A stretch of DNA of 64,000 nt from Flavobacterium tiangeerense (GCF_007830355.1 NZ_VLKO01000002.1:62001-126000), one strand, 5' to 3'. Shown: positions 1 through 8,461, numbered from the stretch's first letter. The notes: generated by a model from the letters alone, not told the origin. Numbers and translations are program-made.

Positions 1-87
1 GAATTCTATTTTATTCACAGGAATATCTGTAAGACCCGTTACCGAATCTATAGCTACTTTGTATAATATGTCTTTTAGTACTTTCAT
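1..87 (-). CDS. murE: MurE, N-terminal fragment (UDP-MurNAc-tripeptide ligase), cut by window edge
   Basis: Only the first 29 codons are in the window. The minus-strand ATG is at 85-87, and the peptide opens MKVLKDILYKVAIDSV, which resembles the start of flavobacterial MurE. MurE adds the third stem-peptide residue (meso-diaminopimelate in this group) to UDP-MurNAc-L-Ala-D-Glu in the cytoplasm. Its start overlaps the ftsI stop in an ATGA (84-87), the usual dcw order ftsI-murE, so translation is probably coupled. No catalytic part is visible; identity rests on the N-terminus and the position after ftsI. Confidence 0.75.
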   Translation of the reverse strand, partial: MKVLKDILYKVAIDSVTGLTDIPVNKIEF

Positions 88-2087
88 GATAACTCTAATA
101 ATATTGTTGCATTTTTCACTACATTTTCACCTGCTTGCAACGACTGTTTTTTTACTTTTCCTACACCTACAACTTTTACTTTCATCCCTAAATTTCCAAG
201 AAGCGCTACAGCATCCATGCCTGACATTCCTTTAAGATTAGGAACTACTTTCTGCTTTTTCTGAACTTTTGAATAGTAGGCCTCATAGCTTTGTTCTTGC
301 TTATCAATTTTCCTGTCAAGATTTTTTATGGTATTGGTTGAAGGAGCATCGGTAAATATTTTTTGTGCAATTCTTTTAAAAACTGGCCCAGCCACATCAG
401 CACCGTAATAATTATTAAGCGCAGTATTGGGCTTATGCACCACCACTATACAAGAATACTTAGGATTATCAGCTGGAAAATAGCCCACAAAAGAGGAGGC
501 GTAATACATTCCTGTTCTTCCTGCTTTACCATAGTTTACCTGTGCCGTACCGGTTTTTCCTGCCATTGAAAAATCTTTAGAAAACAATTTAGATCCCGTT
601 CCTTTTTTCACCACATTAGCCAAGACTGCTTTGAGTTTAACAATGGTTTCCTTAGAACAAATTTTAGGGTTCAAAACTTCTTTCTCGTATTTTTTTATGG
701 TTCTATTCCACTCTTTTATTTCAGATACAAATTGTGGTTTTACCATTTCCCCATCATTTGCAACGGCATTATAAAAAGCTAATGTTTGCATTGGTGTAAT
801 ATGCACTCCATATCCAAAAGCCATCCAAGGCAATGATATTTTAGACCAACTCCTATCTGTAGGTTGAGGCACATAAGGAATTCCTTCCCCCTTTATTGAA
901 AGTCCTAATGTTTTATTAAGTCCATAATTATTAAGGTGATTTACAAACTGTGACGGATTTTCTTTGTATGCATTATAAACCGCTTGAACTAATATTGTAT
1001 TAGATGAAACCTCAAAACCTCTAGCCAGAGAAATTTTGCCGTATCCACCTTCATGAGAATCTTCTACTTTTTTTCCAAAATAAGTTATCACCCCGTTTTT
1101 ACTATCATAAATTGCACTTGTATCTACTTTTTTATCATCTAACAATGCCATTAACCCTGCTAATTTATATGTAGAACCAGGCTCATGAGACTCTGCTACA
1201 GCGTAATTTGTAGTTTCATAATAAGTTCCGTCATTGGCTCTTCCTAAATTAGAAATTGCTTTAATATGACCCGTTTTAGTCTCCATAACTACTACTGATC
1301 CATGATCTGCTTCATAAGACTCCAGTTGTTTCAATAAAGCGTGATGTGCTATATCCTGAATATAAACATCAATAGTTGAGATCACATCATAACCGTCTTG
1401 AGGATCAACTTCATTAACATCTCTAATTGGTTTCCACTGTCCTTTAGCAATTTTTTGTTTTAAAATCTTGCCGTCTTTCCCATTCAAATATTTTCTAAAA
1501 GCCCATTCTATCCCTTTTCCATCAACAGATTGACCATTATGAGTACGTTCGTACCCTACTGTTCTTTCGGCAATTTTACCTATGGGATGCTCCCTAACAG
1601 TTTCTTGCTCTATAATAATCCCGCCTTTATAAGCTCCCAAATTAAATAATGGAAAACCTTTAATTTTAAAATAAGAAGTATAACCTAGTTTACGACCTAT
1701 TAAATAATATCTATTCTTGTTGGCACGTGCTTTTCTTAATTCATTTTCAAAATAGCTAGATGTTTTACCCAAGACTGTTGCTAAAGAGTCTGAAAGCGAT
1801 TTTACATTCTTTTCAAAGACTTCGGTTTTGGGTGCAACGGCATCAAAACGTATTTCATAATTAGGAATTGACGTAGCCAATAGACTGCCATCAGCCGAAT
1901 AAATATTTCCTTTATTTGCTGGTATTACAAAGTTCCTTACCGTTCTTTCTTTGGCTAATTTGCGATAATAATCTCCCTCAACCCATTGAATATTGGTTAA
2001 TTTAATAGTAATAGCCACTGCAATCACAAAGATGAATGCAGCAACCAGATAAATTCTGTAGGATATATTTTTATCGTCTACTCCCAT
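84..2087 (-). CDS. ftsI: Septal peptidoglycan transpeptidase FtsI/PBP3 with a C-terminal PASTA domain
   Basis: Class B penicillin-binding protein that cross-links septal peptidoglycan with FtsW. The 667-residue protein has a short cytoplasmic tail and one membrane helix (about 10-30), a dimerisation domain, then the transpeptidase domain. The active-site motifs are STYK with Ser305, SSN at 361-363 and KTGT at 511-514, so the enzyme looks competent. A single PASTA domain ends the protein (about 612-665), a feature of Bacteroidota FtsI that E. coli lacks. The start overlaps the ftsL end by 10 bp, and the stop overlaps the murE start. It is transcribed with mraZ-rsmH-ftsL, presumably from the promoter upstream of mraZ. 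Confidence 0.96.
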   Translation of the reverse strand: MGVDDKNISYRIYLVAAFIFVIAVAITIKLTNIQWVEGDYYRKLAKERTVRNFVIPANKGNIYSADGSLLATSIPNYEIRFDAVAPKTEVFEKNVKSLSDSLATVLGKTSSYFENELRKARANKNRYYLIGRKLGYTSYFKIKGFPLFNLGAYKGGIIIEQETVREHPIGKIAERTVGYERTHNGQSVDGKGIEWAFRKYLNGKDGKILKQKIAKGQWKPIRDVNEVDPQDGYDVISTIDVYIQDIAHHALLKQLESYEADHGSVVVMETKTGHIKAISNLGRANDGTYYETTNYAVAESHEPGSTYKLAGLMALLDDKKVDTSAIYDSKNGVITYFGKKVEDSHEGGYGKISLARGFEVSSNTILVQAVYNAYKENPSQFVNHLNNYGLNKTLGLSIKGEGIPYVPQPTDRSWSKISLPWMAFGYGVHITPMQTLAFYNAVANDGEMVKPQFVSEIKEWNRTIKKYEKEVLNPKICSKETIVKLKAVLANVVKKGTGSKLFSKDFSMAGKTGTAQVNYGKAGRTGMYYASSFVGYFPADNPKYSCIVVVHKPNTALNNYYGADVAGPVFKRIAQKIFTDAPSTNTIKNLDRKIDKQEQSYEAYYSKVQKKQKVVPNLKGMSGMDAVALLGNLGMKVKVVGVGKVKKQSLQAGENVVKNATILLELS

Positions 2088-2425
2088 ATTTTTTTGAAAA
2101 AGTTTTTTTCTTCTTCTTTGACTACTTTTATTTTTACTGGTGGCACTGTGGATGGATAAATTTGTCTTTGCAACATTTTATCAGATATAGTGGACTCCAA
2201 TTTTAATTTCATTAACTCTGATCTTCTATCAATAAACTCTGATCGCAATTCTTTCACCTGATTTGATAGTGCTGTTATTTCAAAAACTTTTTGATCAAAT
2301 CTTTGTGTACTTGCAATCATAATAATAGCTAGTACAATTACAAAAACAATGAATCGCCAGTTTTTTACAGCATCATCGTTTACAAGAAACTTTGCTTTCA
2401 ATAAACTGTAAACCCCGTTTTTCAT
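2078..2425 (-). CDS. ftsL: Cell-division protein FtsL
   Basis: Short bitopic protein of the divisome, expected to form a periplasmic coiled coil with FtsB/DivIC and to help activate FtsWI. The 115 residues show a cytoplasmic N-terminus, one hydrophobic helix (about 23-39) and a charged heptad-rich stretch (about 44-85). Sequence conservation of FtsL is weak. The call therefore rests on size, topology and position between rsmH and ftsI, an order kept in most dcw clusters. It starts 3 bp after rsmH ends and overlaps ftsI by 10 bp. Confidence 0.85.
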   Translation of the reverse strand: MKNGVYSLLKAKFLVNDDAVKNWRFIVFVIVLAIIMIASTQRFDQKVFEITALSNQVKELRSEFIDRRSELMKLKLESTISDKMLQRQIYPSTVPPVKIKVVKEEEKNFFKKIWE

Positions 2426-2428
2426 TTT

Positions 2429-3337
2429 TTATCTTTTTTCAGCAATTCTTAATTTGGCACTTCTTGCTCTATTATTCTCTTTAATCTCGTTAGCATTGGG
2501 AACAATTAATTTTCCAATGGTTTTAAATGGAACCGAAAAATTTCCAAAAAAATCTCGTTCTGGCTCTCCATCAAACATTCCGTTTTTTACAAATCTTTTT
2601 ACCAATCGGTCTTCAAGTGAATGATAAGAAATAACACTCAAACGCCCTTCTGGTTTTAAGATCTCTAAAGATTGCTCTAAGAATTCCTTTAAAACATCCA
2701 TCTCTTGATTCACCTCTATCCTTATAGCTTGATATATCTGAGCTAGTATTTTATTCTTAACTCTTTCTGGCAAATACCTTGACAAAACCTCTTTTAACTC
2801 ATCAGTAGTTTTTATTGGATATTGTGTTCTGGCTTCCACTATAGTTCTTGCCAGTACAGGAGCGTTTTTTAACTCTCCATAATCCAAGAAAACTCTTTTT
2901 AAATTTGCTTCATCATATTCGTTTACCACCTTGTAAGCACTCAATTCATTTTTTTTGCTCATTCTCATATCTAAGTCAGCATCAAAACGAGTTGAAAAAC
3001 CTCTTTCAGGAACATCAAACTGATGAGAAGAAACACCCAAATCACCTAAGATACCATCAACACTCTTTACTCCATAAAAACGCAAAAACCGTTTTATAAA
3101 ACGGAAGTTTTCATTTATCAGGGTAAATCTATCATCAACTAATGCGTTGGCTAATGCATCTTCATCTTGATCAAAGGCAAACAACTTCCCATTTGGCCCC
3201 AGCCGTTTCAAAATTTCTTTTGAATGACCTCCTCCTCCAAAAGTTACATCTACATATACTCCATCAGGATGAATATTTAAACCATCTACTGATTCCTGGA
3301 GCAAAACAGGATTATGATATTCCATTGTTGTCGTCAT
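2429..3337 (-). CDS. rsmH: 16S rRNA (cytosine-1402-N4)-methyltransferase RsmH
   Basis: SAM-dependent methyltransferase acting on C1402 of 16S rRNA in the P site. The 302 residues carry the S-adenosylmethionine loop VDVTFGGGGHSKEIL (GGGGH at 34-38) near the N-terminus and the family motif GDLGVSSHQ. The C-terminal VISYHSLEDR segment is also typical. The start shown gives MTTTMEYHNP; a second ATG four codons on (3323-3325) is possible. Either start lies inside the end of mraZ (26 or 14 bp overlap), which suggests coupled translation. Confidence 0.96.
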   Translation of the reverse strand: MTTTMEYHNPVLLQESVDGLNIHPDGVYVDVTFGGGGHSKEILKRLGPNGKLFAFDQDEDALANALVDDRFTLINENFRFIKRFLRFYGVKSVDGILGDLGVSSHQFDVPERGFSTRFDADLDMRMSKKNELSAYKVVNEYDEANLKRVFLDYGELKNAPVLARTIVEARTQYPIKTTDELKEVLSRYLPERVKNKILAQIYQAIRIEVNQEMDVLKEFLEQSLEILKPEGRLSVISYHSLEDRLVKRFVKNGMFDGEPERDFFGNFSVPFKTIGKLIVPNANEIKENNRARSAKLRIAEKR

Positions 3338-3785
3338 TTAAATTCCCCATTACTTCTTCTGCTAAATCTGCAAAATCCAAATCATCTCCACTTATTGATT
3401 TCTCATACAAATCTTTATCCCAAATTTCTACCATATTAATAGATGACGAGAAAACAACATCTTTAGTAATACTAGCAAAAACCGCTAAGTCCTTTGGCGC
3501 CAGTAACCTACCTAGCGCATCAATCTCTACAACTTTTACTCCTGCTGTAAACCTTCGGATAAAATCATTATTCTTTTTCACAAAGCGATTGAGCTTGTTA
3601 ATTTTTGCCATCATTACATTCCACTCTTGCATAGGATACAACTCCAGACATGGCTGAAACACAGAACGCTTCAAAACAAACCCGTCTTGAAGTGATGAAG
3701 CCAATTGCTTTTTAAGAGGTGCTGGTAGTAGCATCCTGCCTTTTGCATCAACTTTGCATTCATATGTTCCTACAATTGTGTCCAA
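3312..3785 (-). CDS. mraZ: MraZ, SpoVT/AbrB-type regulator of the dcw cluster
   Basis: DNA-binding regulator that, where studied, binds short direct repeats upstream of its own gene and controls the division cluster. The 157 residues form two SpoVT-AbrB half domains, about 4-50 (GTYECKVDAKGRMLLPAPLK) and about 80-130 (containing EIDALGRLLAPKDL). The start codon is TTG at 3783-3785; no ATG precedes the conserved DTIVGTYECKVD, so the non-ATG start is favoured. It is the first gene of the mraZ-rsmH-ftsL-ftsI-murE run and lies next to a set of regularly spaced repeats that fit its own operator. Confidence 0.93.
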   Translation of the reverse strand: MDTIVGTYECKVDAKGRMLLPAPLKKQLASSLQDGFVLKRSVFQPCLELYPMQEWNVMMAKINKLNRFVKKNNDFIRRFTAGVKVVEIDALGRLLAPKDLAVFASITKDVVFSSSINMVEIWDKDLYEKSISGDDLDFADLAEEVMGNLNDDNNGIS

Positions 3786-3810
3786 ACAAAAAGTATTAAA
3801 TGATGTAGAG

Positions 3811-3818
3811 CAAAAATA
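3811..3818 (-). promoter_or_regulatory. -7 element of the mraZ/dcw promoter
   Basis: Minus-strand TATTTTTG matches the Bacteroidota -7 consensus TAnnTTTG and lies 26 bp upstream of the mraZ start codon. A TTG at 3834-3836 is 15 bp further upstream, somewhat closer than the usual 17-23 bp, so the -33 assignment is uncertain. The putative MraZ repeats begin 10 bp upstream of this element, where a bound repressor would block polymerase. Confidence 0.6.
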
Positions 3819-3828
3819 TAAAAAAATC

Positions 3829-3875
3829 TACCACAATTTACCACTTACTACCACTTTGTTAATAAGTTTAACCAC
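3829..3875 (-). promoter_or_regulatory. MraZ operator: direct repeats GTGGTA with 10-bp period
   Basis: The plus strand reads TACCAC at 3829-3834, 3839-3844 and 3849-3854, exactly 10 bp apart, with a fourth partial copy AACCAC at 3870-3875. On the mraZ strand these are GTGGTA units in direct orientation, one helical turn apart. MraZ is known in E. coli, Mycoplasma and others to bind three or more short G-rich direct repeats of this spacing before mraZ. Assignment as its autoregulatory site is an inference from spacing and position. The rest of 3876-4121 is AT-rich with nothing else recognised. Confidence 0.75.
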
Positions 3876-4121
3876 TTTCTAGCCAAAATCCTTAATTTAT
3901 ATACTGTCAACAGGTTAGCCTCATTTTTGTTAATTCACTATTCAAGAATAAAAACCCTAGCAGGATTGTTCAAAATATGGAAATATCAGGCAATTAAAAA
4001 GATATTTTCACGTAAAAAAAACACTAGTATTTTACTACATAAAAAGGATTGTTTATGACGCGCTAGTGATAATTTTACAATTAAAAATTGTCTTAAAAAT
4101 TCATTTTTATTTATTAAATCC

Positions 4122-4129
4122 TATATTTG
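4122..4129 (+). promoter_or_regulatory. -7 element upstream of the hydrolase-engB genes
   Basis: TATATTTG fits TAnnTTTG and lies 30 bp before the hydrolase ATG. No well-placed TTG is seen 17-23 bp upstream, so only the -7 half is supported. Confidence 0.5.
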
Positions 4130-4158
4130 TCAAAATTGAAAATAGGGATTAAAAAAAA

Positions 4159-4932
4159 ATGGAAAAACACTATAAAAAAGAGGGAAGATACAGCTATTAT
4201 GAAGCAGGTGAAGGGACTCCAATTGTCATTTTACACGGACTTATGGGCGGACTTAGTAATTTTGATGCTGTTGCTGATCACTTTTCTTCAAAGGGTTACA
4301 AAATTATCATTCCAGACTTACCCATTTACACACAAAACATTTTAAAGACTAATGTAAAAAGTTTTGCAAAATACGTTAAAGATTTCATCACCTTTAAAGG
4401 ATTAGAGCGTGTTATTTTACTTGGAAATTCCCTAGGAGGACATATTGCATTGTATCACACCAAAATGTATCCTGAAAAAGTAGCTGGACTTGTAATTACA
4501 GGTAGTTCTGGTCTTTACGAAAGCGCCATGGGTGACAGTTACCCAAAAAGAGGTGATTACGAGTATATAAAAAAGAAAGCCGAAGACGTATTCTATGATC
4601 CAAAAGTTGCCACAAAAGAACTTATCGATGAAGTATACGAATCCGTAAACGACCGTATCAAATTAATAAAAACGCTTACGATTGCAAAAAGCGCTATACG
4701 CCATAATATGGCCAAAGATTTACCTAAAATGCATGTACAAACTTGTATTATTTGGGGAAAAAATGATAAAGTAACACCTCCAGATGTTGCCGAAGAATTT
4801 CATAAATTATTACCAAACTCTACTTTGTACTGGATTGATAAATGCGGTCATGCTGCAATGATGGAGCATCCAGAAGAATTCAACCGCCTGCTAGAAGAAT
4901 GGCTTACCAATACGCATCTTGCCATACATTAA
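4159..4932 (+). CDS. Alpha/beta hydrolase
   Basis: Soluble alpha/beta-hydrolase fold protein of 257 residues, substrate unknown. The oxyanion-hole segment HGLMGG is at 26-31 and the nucleophile elbow GNSLGG places Ser91. The likely acid is Asp203 in WGKNDKV and the base His231 in CGHAAMMEHP. All triad members are present, so it should be an active esterase, lipase or C-C hydrolase. No signal peptide is seen, so it is probably cytoplasmic. It is followed 30 bp later by engB and may share its transcript; this says little about substrate. The start is the first ATG after the -7 element at 4122. Confidence 0.88.
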   Translation: MEKHYKKEGRYSYYEAGEGTPIVILHGLMGGLSNFDAVADHFSSKGYKIIIPDLPIYTQNILKTNVKSFAKYVKDFITFKGLERVILLGNSLGGHIALYHTKMYPEKVAGLVITGSSGLYESAMGDSYPKRGDYEYIKKKAEDVFYDPKVATKELIDEVYESVNDRIKLIKTLTIAKSAIRHNMAKDLPKMHVQTCIIWGKNDKVTPPDVAEEFHKLLPNSTLYWIDKCGHAAMMEHPEEFNRLLEEWLTNTHLAIH

Positions 4933-4962
4933 GGTAAAGTTTGCATTTTACACCTTTAGAAC

Positions 4963-5583
4963 ATGAAAATTAATACCGCCGAATTTGTTATCAGTAACTC
5001 CGATGTATCAAAATGTCCCAAAGACTTTTTACCGGAGTATGCTTTTATTGGCCGATCTAATGTGGGAAAATCATCCTTGATTAACATGATTACCAACCAC
5101 AAAAAATTAGCTAAAACATCGGGACGCCCAGGAAAAACCCAATTAATAAATCATTTTTTGATTAACAACAACTGGTTCTTAGTTGATTTACCCGGCTATG
5201 GTTATGCTAAAGTATCAAAAAAAACCAAGTCTATATTTCAAGAATTCATTACTGATTATTTTGAAACAAGAGAACAACTTGTTTGCGCTTTTGTGTTAAT
5301 TGATATTAGGCATGAAGCACAAACGATAGATGTTGAATTCATGTCATACATGGGCGAAAGTGAAATTCCGTTTTGTATTATTTTCACTAAAGCTGATAAG
5401 ATTAGTAAAGTGAAAATTGACTCCCACATTGCTGCCTATAAAAAGAAAATGTTTGCCAATAACTGGGCAGAAATGCCTCAATATTTTGTTACATCAGCAA
5501 CAGAATCTACTGGAAAGGAAGAGTTATTGACCTATATAGATGAAGTAAATCAAGAAGTTTTTAAAAACAACAGTCAATTTTAG
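4963..5583 (+). CDS. engB: Ribosome-biogenesis GTP-binding protein EngB/YihA/YsxC
   Basis: Small essential-type GTPase that assists late assembly of the 50S subunit. The 206 residues contain the P-loop GRSNVGKSS (30-38), the G3 motif DLPG (75-78) and the G4 motif TKAD (142-145). A Ser-Ala G5-like segment (TSATES) follows. Length is close to the family norm. The conserved SGRPGKTQ segment of switch I (53-60) is intact. It lies between the hydrolase and a lipoprotein gene in the same direction, with gaps of 30 and 13 bp. Confidence 0.96.
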   Translation: MKINTAEFVISNSDVSKCPKDFLPEYAFIGRSNVGKSSLINMITNHKKLAKTSGRPGKTQLINHFLINNNWFLVDLPGYGYAKVSKKTKSIFQEFITDYFETREQLVCAFVLIDIRHEAQTIDVEFMSYMGESEIPFCIIFTKADKISKVKIDSHIAAYKKKMFANNWAEMPQYFVTSATESTGKEELLTYIDEVNQEVFKNNSQF

Positions 5584-5596
5584 AACTAATTTTTCA

Positions 5597-6244
5597 ATGA
5601 ATTCAAACAGTAGGAGCATCTTTTTTAAAGTAGGAATCCTTTTAATTACCCTGACTTCCTGTAAATCAAATACCTACCTACTTACAAATCATGATTACAA
5701 AACAGGTGTAGATTTTACCCAAGGAAAATGGCTCTTAAACACGGTCTACAGCGCTAAAGAAAACCGAGAAAAACTCACTGAGGAAGCAACATCGTTTTTT
5801 GCTGAAAATATAGGTAACCGTTATCATTTTCGGACTGATGCTAAGGGCTTGCTCCTTCCTGAAAACATACCCCTTAACCCCAACAAAGAACAAATCAAAT
5901 CACTACAAGCAGGTACCGGATTTGATTACTTTATCAATGTATCATCCAAAAAAAATAAGGATGAACTAGGAACAATCTCTTTATATGACGATGAGCACTC
6001 AACAGAGGAAAACAATGCTGAAGTAACTCTAGAAATATACGATTTGAATTTACATCAAATTATATATGCCCAAAAAGTAATAGGTAGGGATCGAGCAGTT
6101 CAACAGAAGTCAATGTGGGAAACCAAAAAATCAAACAAACTAATTGATAACATCAATTTTCATAAAAGCTCCAATAAATTAGTATTAGGGAGTCTAAAAA
6201 AGATATTGAAAGATCTTAAAAAGAAATCTATCCAAAAAAAATAA
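5597..6244 (+). CDS. Putative lipoprotein of unknown function
   Basis: A 215-residue protein not matched to a known family. The N-terminus has a signal sequence ending in the lipobox LTSC with the acylated Cys at 22, so it should be membrane anchored, probably at the outer membrane. The mature part is hydrophilic with mixed alpha/beta character and a lysine-rich end. It follows engB by 13 bp and ends at a strong hairpin shared with gldC on the opposite strand. No catalytic motif is visible. Confidence 0.7.
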   Translation: MNSNSRSIFFKVGILLITLTSCKSNTYLLTNHDYKTGVDFTQGKWLLNTVYSAKENREKLTEEATSFFAENIGNRYHFRTDAKGLLLPENIPLNPNKEQIKSLQAGTGFDYFINVSSKKNKDELGTISLYDDEHSTEENNAEVTLEIYDLNLHQIIYAQKVIGRDRAVQQKSMWETKKSNKLIDNINFHKSSNKLVLGSLKKILKDLKKKSIQKK

Positions 6245-6266
6245 GAGCTGCAGGAACAGCTCTTAT
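6241..6266. terminator. Bidirectional rho-independent terminator
   Basis: A 10-bp perfect stem (ATAAGAGCTG / CAGCTCTTAT) with a 6-nt loop and a T run on the right; an A run on the left gives T's on the other strand. It lies between the convergent lipoprotein gene and gldC. Confidence 0.9.
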
Positions 6267-6271
6267 TTTTT

Positions 6272-6610
6272 TTATTTTTTGGTTAAGTCCAGTTTTTCTG
6301 CAAAATAATCACAAAAATCTTTCATCGTAGCCGACATTTTTTCATCATTGGTAGCTCTGTGAAACGTCTCAGACATGGCTACTAAAGTTTGATGGAAGAA
6401 AATTTTCATTTCATCTACAGGCATGTCCTTTGTCCACAAATCAATTCTCATACTTTCTTTAGCTTTACTATCCCAGATTGATAGCATTATAGCTTTAGCC
6501 TCTTGTTGCTCTACACCACCATCTTTGGCAGTCCACATTAGTTTTTCTGGAACGCGATTTTCATCTAGTTCAACTAAAAATTTTATTTCTGATGTATTGG
6601 TATTTGACAT
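6272..6610 (-). CDS. gldC: Gliding motility protein GldC
   Basis: Small soluble protein of 112 residues matching GldC, recognisable by its opening SEIKFLVELDENRVPEKLMW and the central MLSIWDSKAKE segment. In Flavobacterium johnsoniae GldC lies next to GldB and improves gliding rather than being strictly required. No signal peptide is present, so it is probably cytoplasmic. Its ATG overlaps the gldB TAA (TAATG at 6610), which points to coupled translation in the order gldB-gldC. Confidence 0.93.
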   Translation of the reverse strand: MSNTNTSEIKFLVELDENRVPEKLMWTAKDGGVEQQEAKAIMLSIWDSKAKESMRIDLWTKDMPVDEMKIFFHQTLVAMSETFHRATNDEKMSATMKDFCDYFAEKLDLTKK

Positions 6611-7566
6611 TATTTTTTGGGTTTGTATTTTGATTTAACAAAGATCTCTTTTGCGTCTGTTTTAAACAATTCTTCTAGTGAAGCGCCACTGTTTTCCATG
6701 TAAGCTCTAACAATTTGCCATCCTACCCATACCCCTACTTGACCAGGAGAATCGTTATCAATTTCTAAATAAAATTTTGAGAACGGTGCTGGGTTGATAA
6801 ACCTAAGTGCTAATTTTTGCTCACTACTATAGAGCATTTCCTTCTCTAAAAAATAGCGCCACATGTAGCTTTCGTTTTCTTCACACCATTTTATTTGTTC
6901 AGGAGTGTATCCTATTTTCTCAGCATCAGTGTAAGTTGGCAGCAATACATCTTTCAAATAAAGCTGCTTACCCCAATAAACCATTTGAGACAACAACTCT
7001 TTTTGAGTTCCCGGAGGAATTTTACGCATGGCAAAACTTGACACTACATCAGGTGCAATTTGTCTTTCTTCAAAATTTTGTTTTAGGTAATTGGGAAATT
7101 GATAAAATTTATGATCCTTTCCTAAGTACAATTCGAGAGAAATGATTACCAAAGAGTCTGCATAAATTGCTTTGGTATTGTAATCCATTTCAGAAATCAC
7201 AGTGATCACTTTTGGGGTTCTTGTTTTTGGAAAATGATATTTTATTTGCTTAAATAAATCATCTAACTCTTTCTTTACTGGTTCTATGTTGGCATACTTT
7301 TTTTGAACCTCTGTGTAAAGTTCTCTCCAAAGAGGATTTTGCATTTTCTCTATCCACACGGTATTATCATTGCCAGCTGGGAAAAAATAAGGATACTGTT
7401 TTTTAACCTTGTCCAAATTTTCTGGCTTGGTTCCAAAAAAAAGTTTATCAAATCTTTCAATCTTTAAATCCACAGGAATCTCTGTAACTTCTTGCTCTAT
7501 TTTTGATTTTTTCTCACAGGAGATTAAAACTAGACAAAAGACAGCAGTTAAAAGGTATTTTTTCAT
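6610..7566 (-). CDS. gldB: Gliding motility lipoprotein GldB
   Basis: A 318-residue lipoprotein with lipobox LISC (Cys17), matching GldB in length, in its context with gldC and in conserved stretches such as GQVGVWVGWQIVRAYME near the C-terminus. GldB is required for gliding in F. johnsoniae; its molecular role remains unclear. The GldB fold family is DUF2268-like (metalloprotease-related), but the canonical HExxH is not apparent here. It is divergent from nadE across a 97-bp promoter region. Together with the T9SS plug protein at 51.7 kb it suggests a gliding or T9SS-bearing organism. Confidence 0.93.
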   Translation of the reverse strand: MKKYLLTAVFCLVLISCEKKSKIEQEVTEIPVDLKIERFDKLFFGTKPENLDKVKKQYPYFFPAGNDNTVWIEKMQNPLWRELYTEVQKKYANIEPVKKELDDLFKQIKYHFPKTRTPKVITVISEMDYNTKAIYADSLVIISLELYLGKDHKFYQFPNYLKQNFEERQIAPDVVSSFAMRKIPPGTQKELLSQMVYWGKQLYLKDVLLPTYTDAEKIGYTPEQIKWCEENESYMWRYFLEKEMLYSSEQKLALRFINPAPFSKFYLEIDNDSPGQVGVWVGWQIVRAYMENSGASLEELFKTDAKEIFVKSKYKPKK

Positions 7567-7576
7567 ATAAATTAAT

Positions 7577-7634
7577 TAAATTTGTGTATGTAAACTTGGG
7601 AATTAGTGCACTACAAATTGCTTTTGCAAATATA
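7577..7634. promoter_or_regulatory. Divergent promoter region of gldBC and nadE
   Basis: Two exact TAnnTTTG matches face outward. TATATTTG on the minus strand (7627-7634) would serve gldB, 60 bp upstream of its start. TAAATTTG on the plus strand (7577-7584) lies 80 bp before nadE. Neither has a clear TTG at the expected -33 distance. Confidence 0.45.
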
Positions 7635-7663
7635 CATCCCTCCTTTTTAAAACGTGAATTATT

Positions 7664-8461
7664 ATGACTAAAAAAAGTATTTTTGAAGCCGAAAAAGTGA
7701 ATATGCATATTGTAAACTGGTTAAAAGCCTATGCCGAAAATGCAAATGTTAATGGTTTTGTCATAGGAATTTCGGGTGGTGTAGACTCTGCAGTAACCTC
7801 AACCTTATGTGCCCAAACAGGTTTACAGGTTTTGTGCGTAGAAATGCCTATTCATCAAGCCGAAAGCCATGTTAAGAGAGCCCAAGAGCATATTGAGCAA
7901 TTAAAATCTAGATTTTCAAACGTACAAAGCGTGCAAACTGATTTGACTGCTGTATTTGAAACTTTTAAACAAAGTGTTCCTCACAGCATTGATGAGACAA
8001 AGTTCAACCTTTCACTAGCAAACACGCGTGCCCGTTTACGCATGACTACATTGTATTACCTTGCAGGCATACATGGATTGCTAGTTGCTGGAACTGGAAA
8101 CAAAGTTGAAGATTTTGGTGTAGGATTTTATACAAAATACGGCGATGGGGGTGTTGACTTAAGTCCAATTGCTGATTTAATGAAATCTGAAGTGTACGAA
8201 TTGGGGCAGTATTTAAAAATTCCAACTTCGATTCAAAAAGCATCCCCTACAGATGGCCTTTTTGGCGATGACAGAACAGATGAAGACCAACTAGGTGCTA
8301 GTTATGACGAATTAGAATGGGCAATGTTAGCTAATGAATCTGGAAAAAAAGCATCTGATTTTGAAGGACGACAAAAAAATGTATTCGAAATTTACAAACG
8401 TTTAAACACTGCAAACCGCCATAAAATGGAGCCTATTCCAGTTTGTGAAATAAAAATTTAA
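7664..8461 (+). CDS. nadE: Ammonia-dependent NAD+ synthetase
   Basis: Last enzyme of NAD biosynthesis, amidating deamido-NAD with ATP. The 265 residues carry the ATP-pyrophosphatase P-loop SGGVDS (37-42) and the conserved segment VAGTGNKVEDFGVGFYTKYG that binds deamido-NAD. No N-terminal glutaminase domain is present, so the nitrogen source is expected to be ammonia directly. The start is the first ATG after the divergent promoter region. It lies next to gldB/gldC, a neighbourhood seen in related genomes. Confidence 0.95.
   Translation: MTKKSIFEAEKVNMHIVNWLKAYAENANVNGFVIGISGGVDSAVTSTLCAQTGLQVLCVEMPIHQAESHVKRAQEHIEQLKSRFSNVQSVQTDLTAVFETFKQSVPHSIDETKFNLSLANTRARLRMTTLYYLAGIHGLLVAGTGNKVEDFGVGFYTKYGDGGVDLSPIADLMKSEVYELGQYLKIPTSIQKASPTDGLFGDDRTDEDQLGASYDELEWAMLANESGKKASDFEGRQKNVFEIYKRLNTANRHKMEPIPVCEIKI

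Noticed and set aside
3142..3657. 171-codon plus-strand open frame opposite rsmH and mraZ
   Set aside because: It lies antisense to two well-supported genes, is Ser/Leu/His-rich without any family signal, and has no promoter or start context. AT-rich genes often leave open antisense frames.
3829..3875. Short regular repeats that could be read as a CRISPR fragment
   Set aside because: Units are only 6 bp with 4-bp spacers; far too short for CRISPR and positioned as an operator. No cas genes exist in the window.
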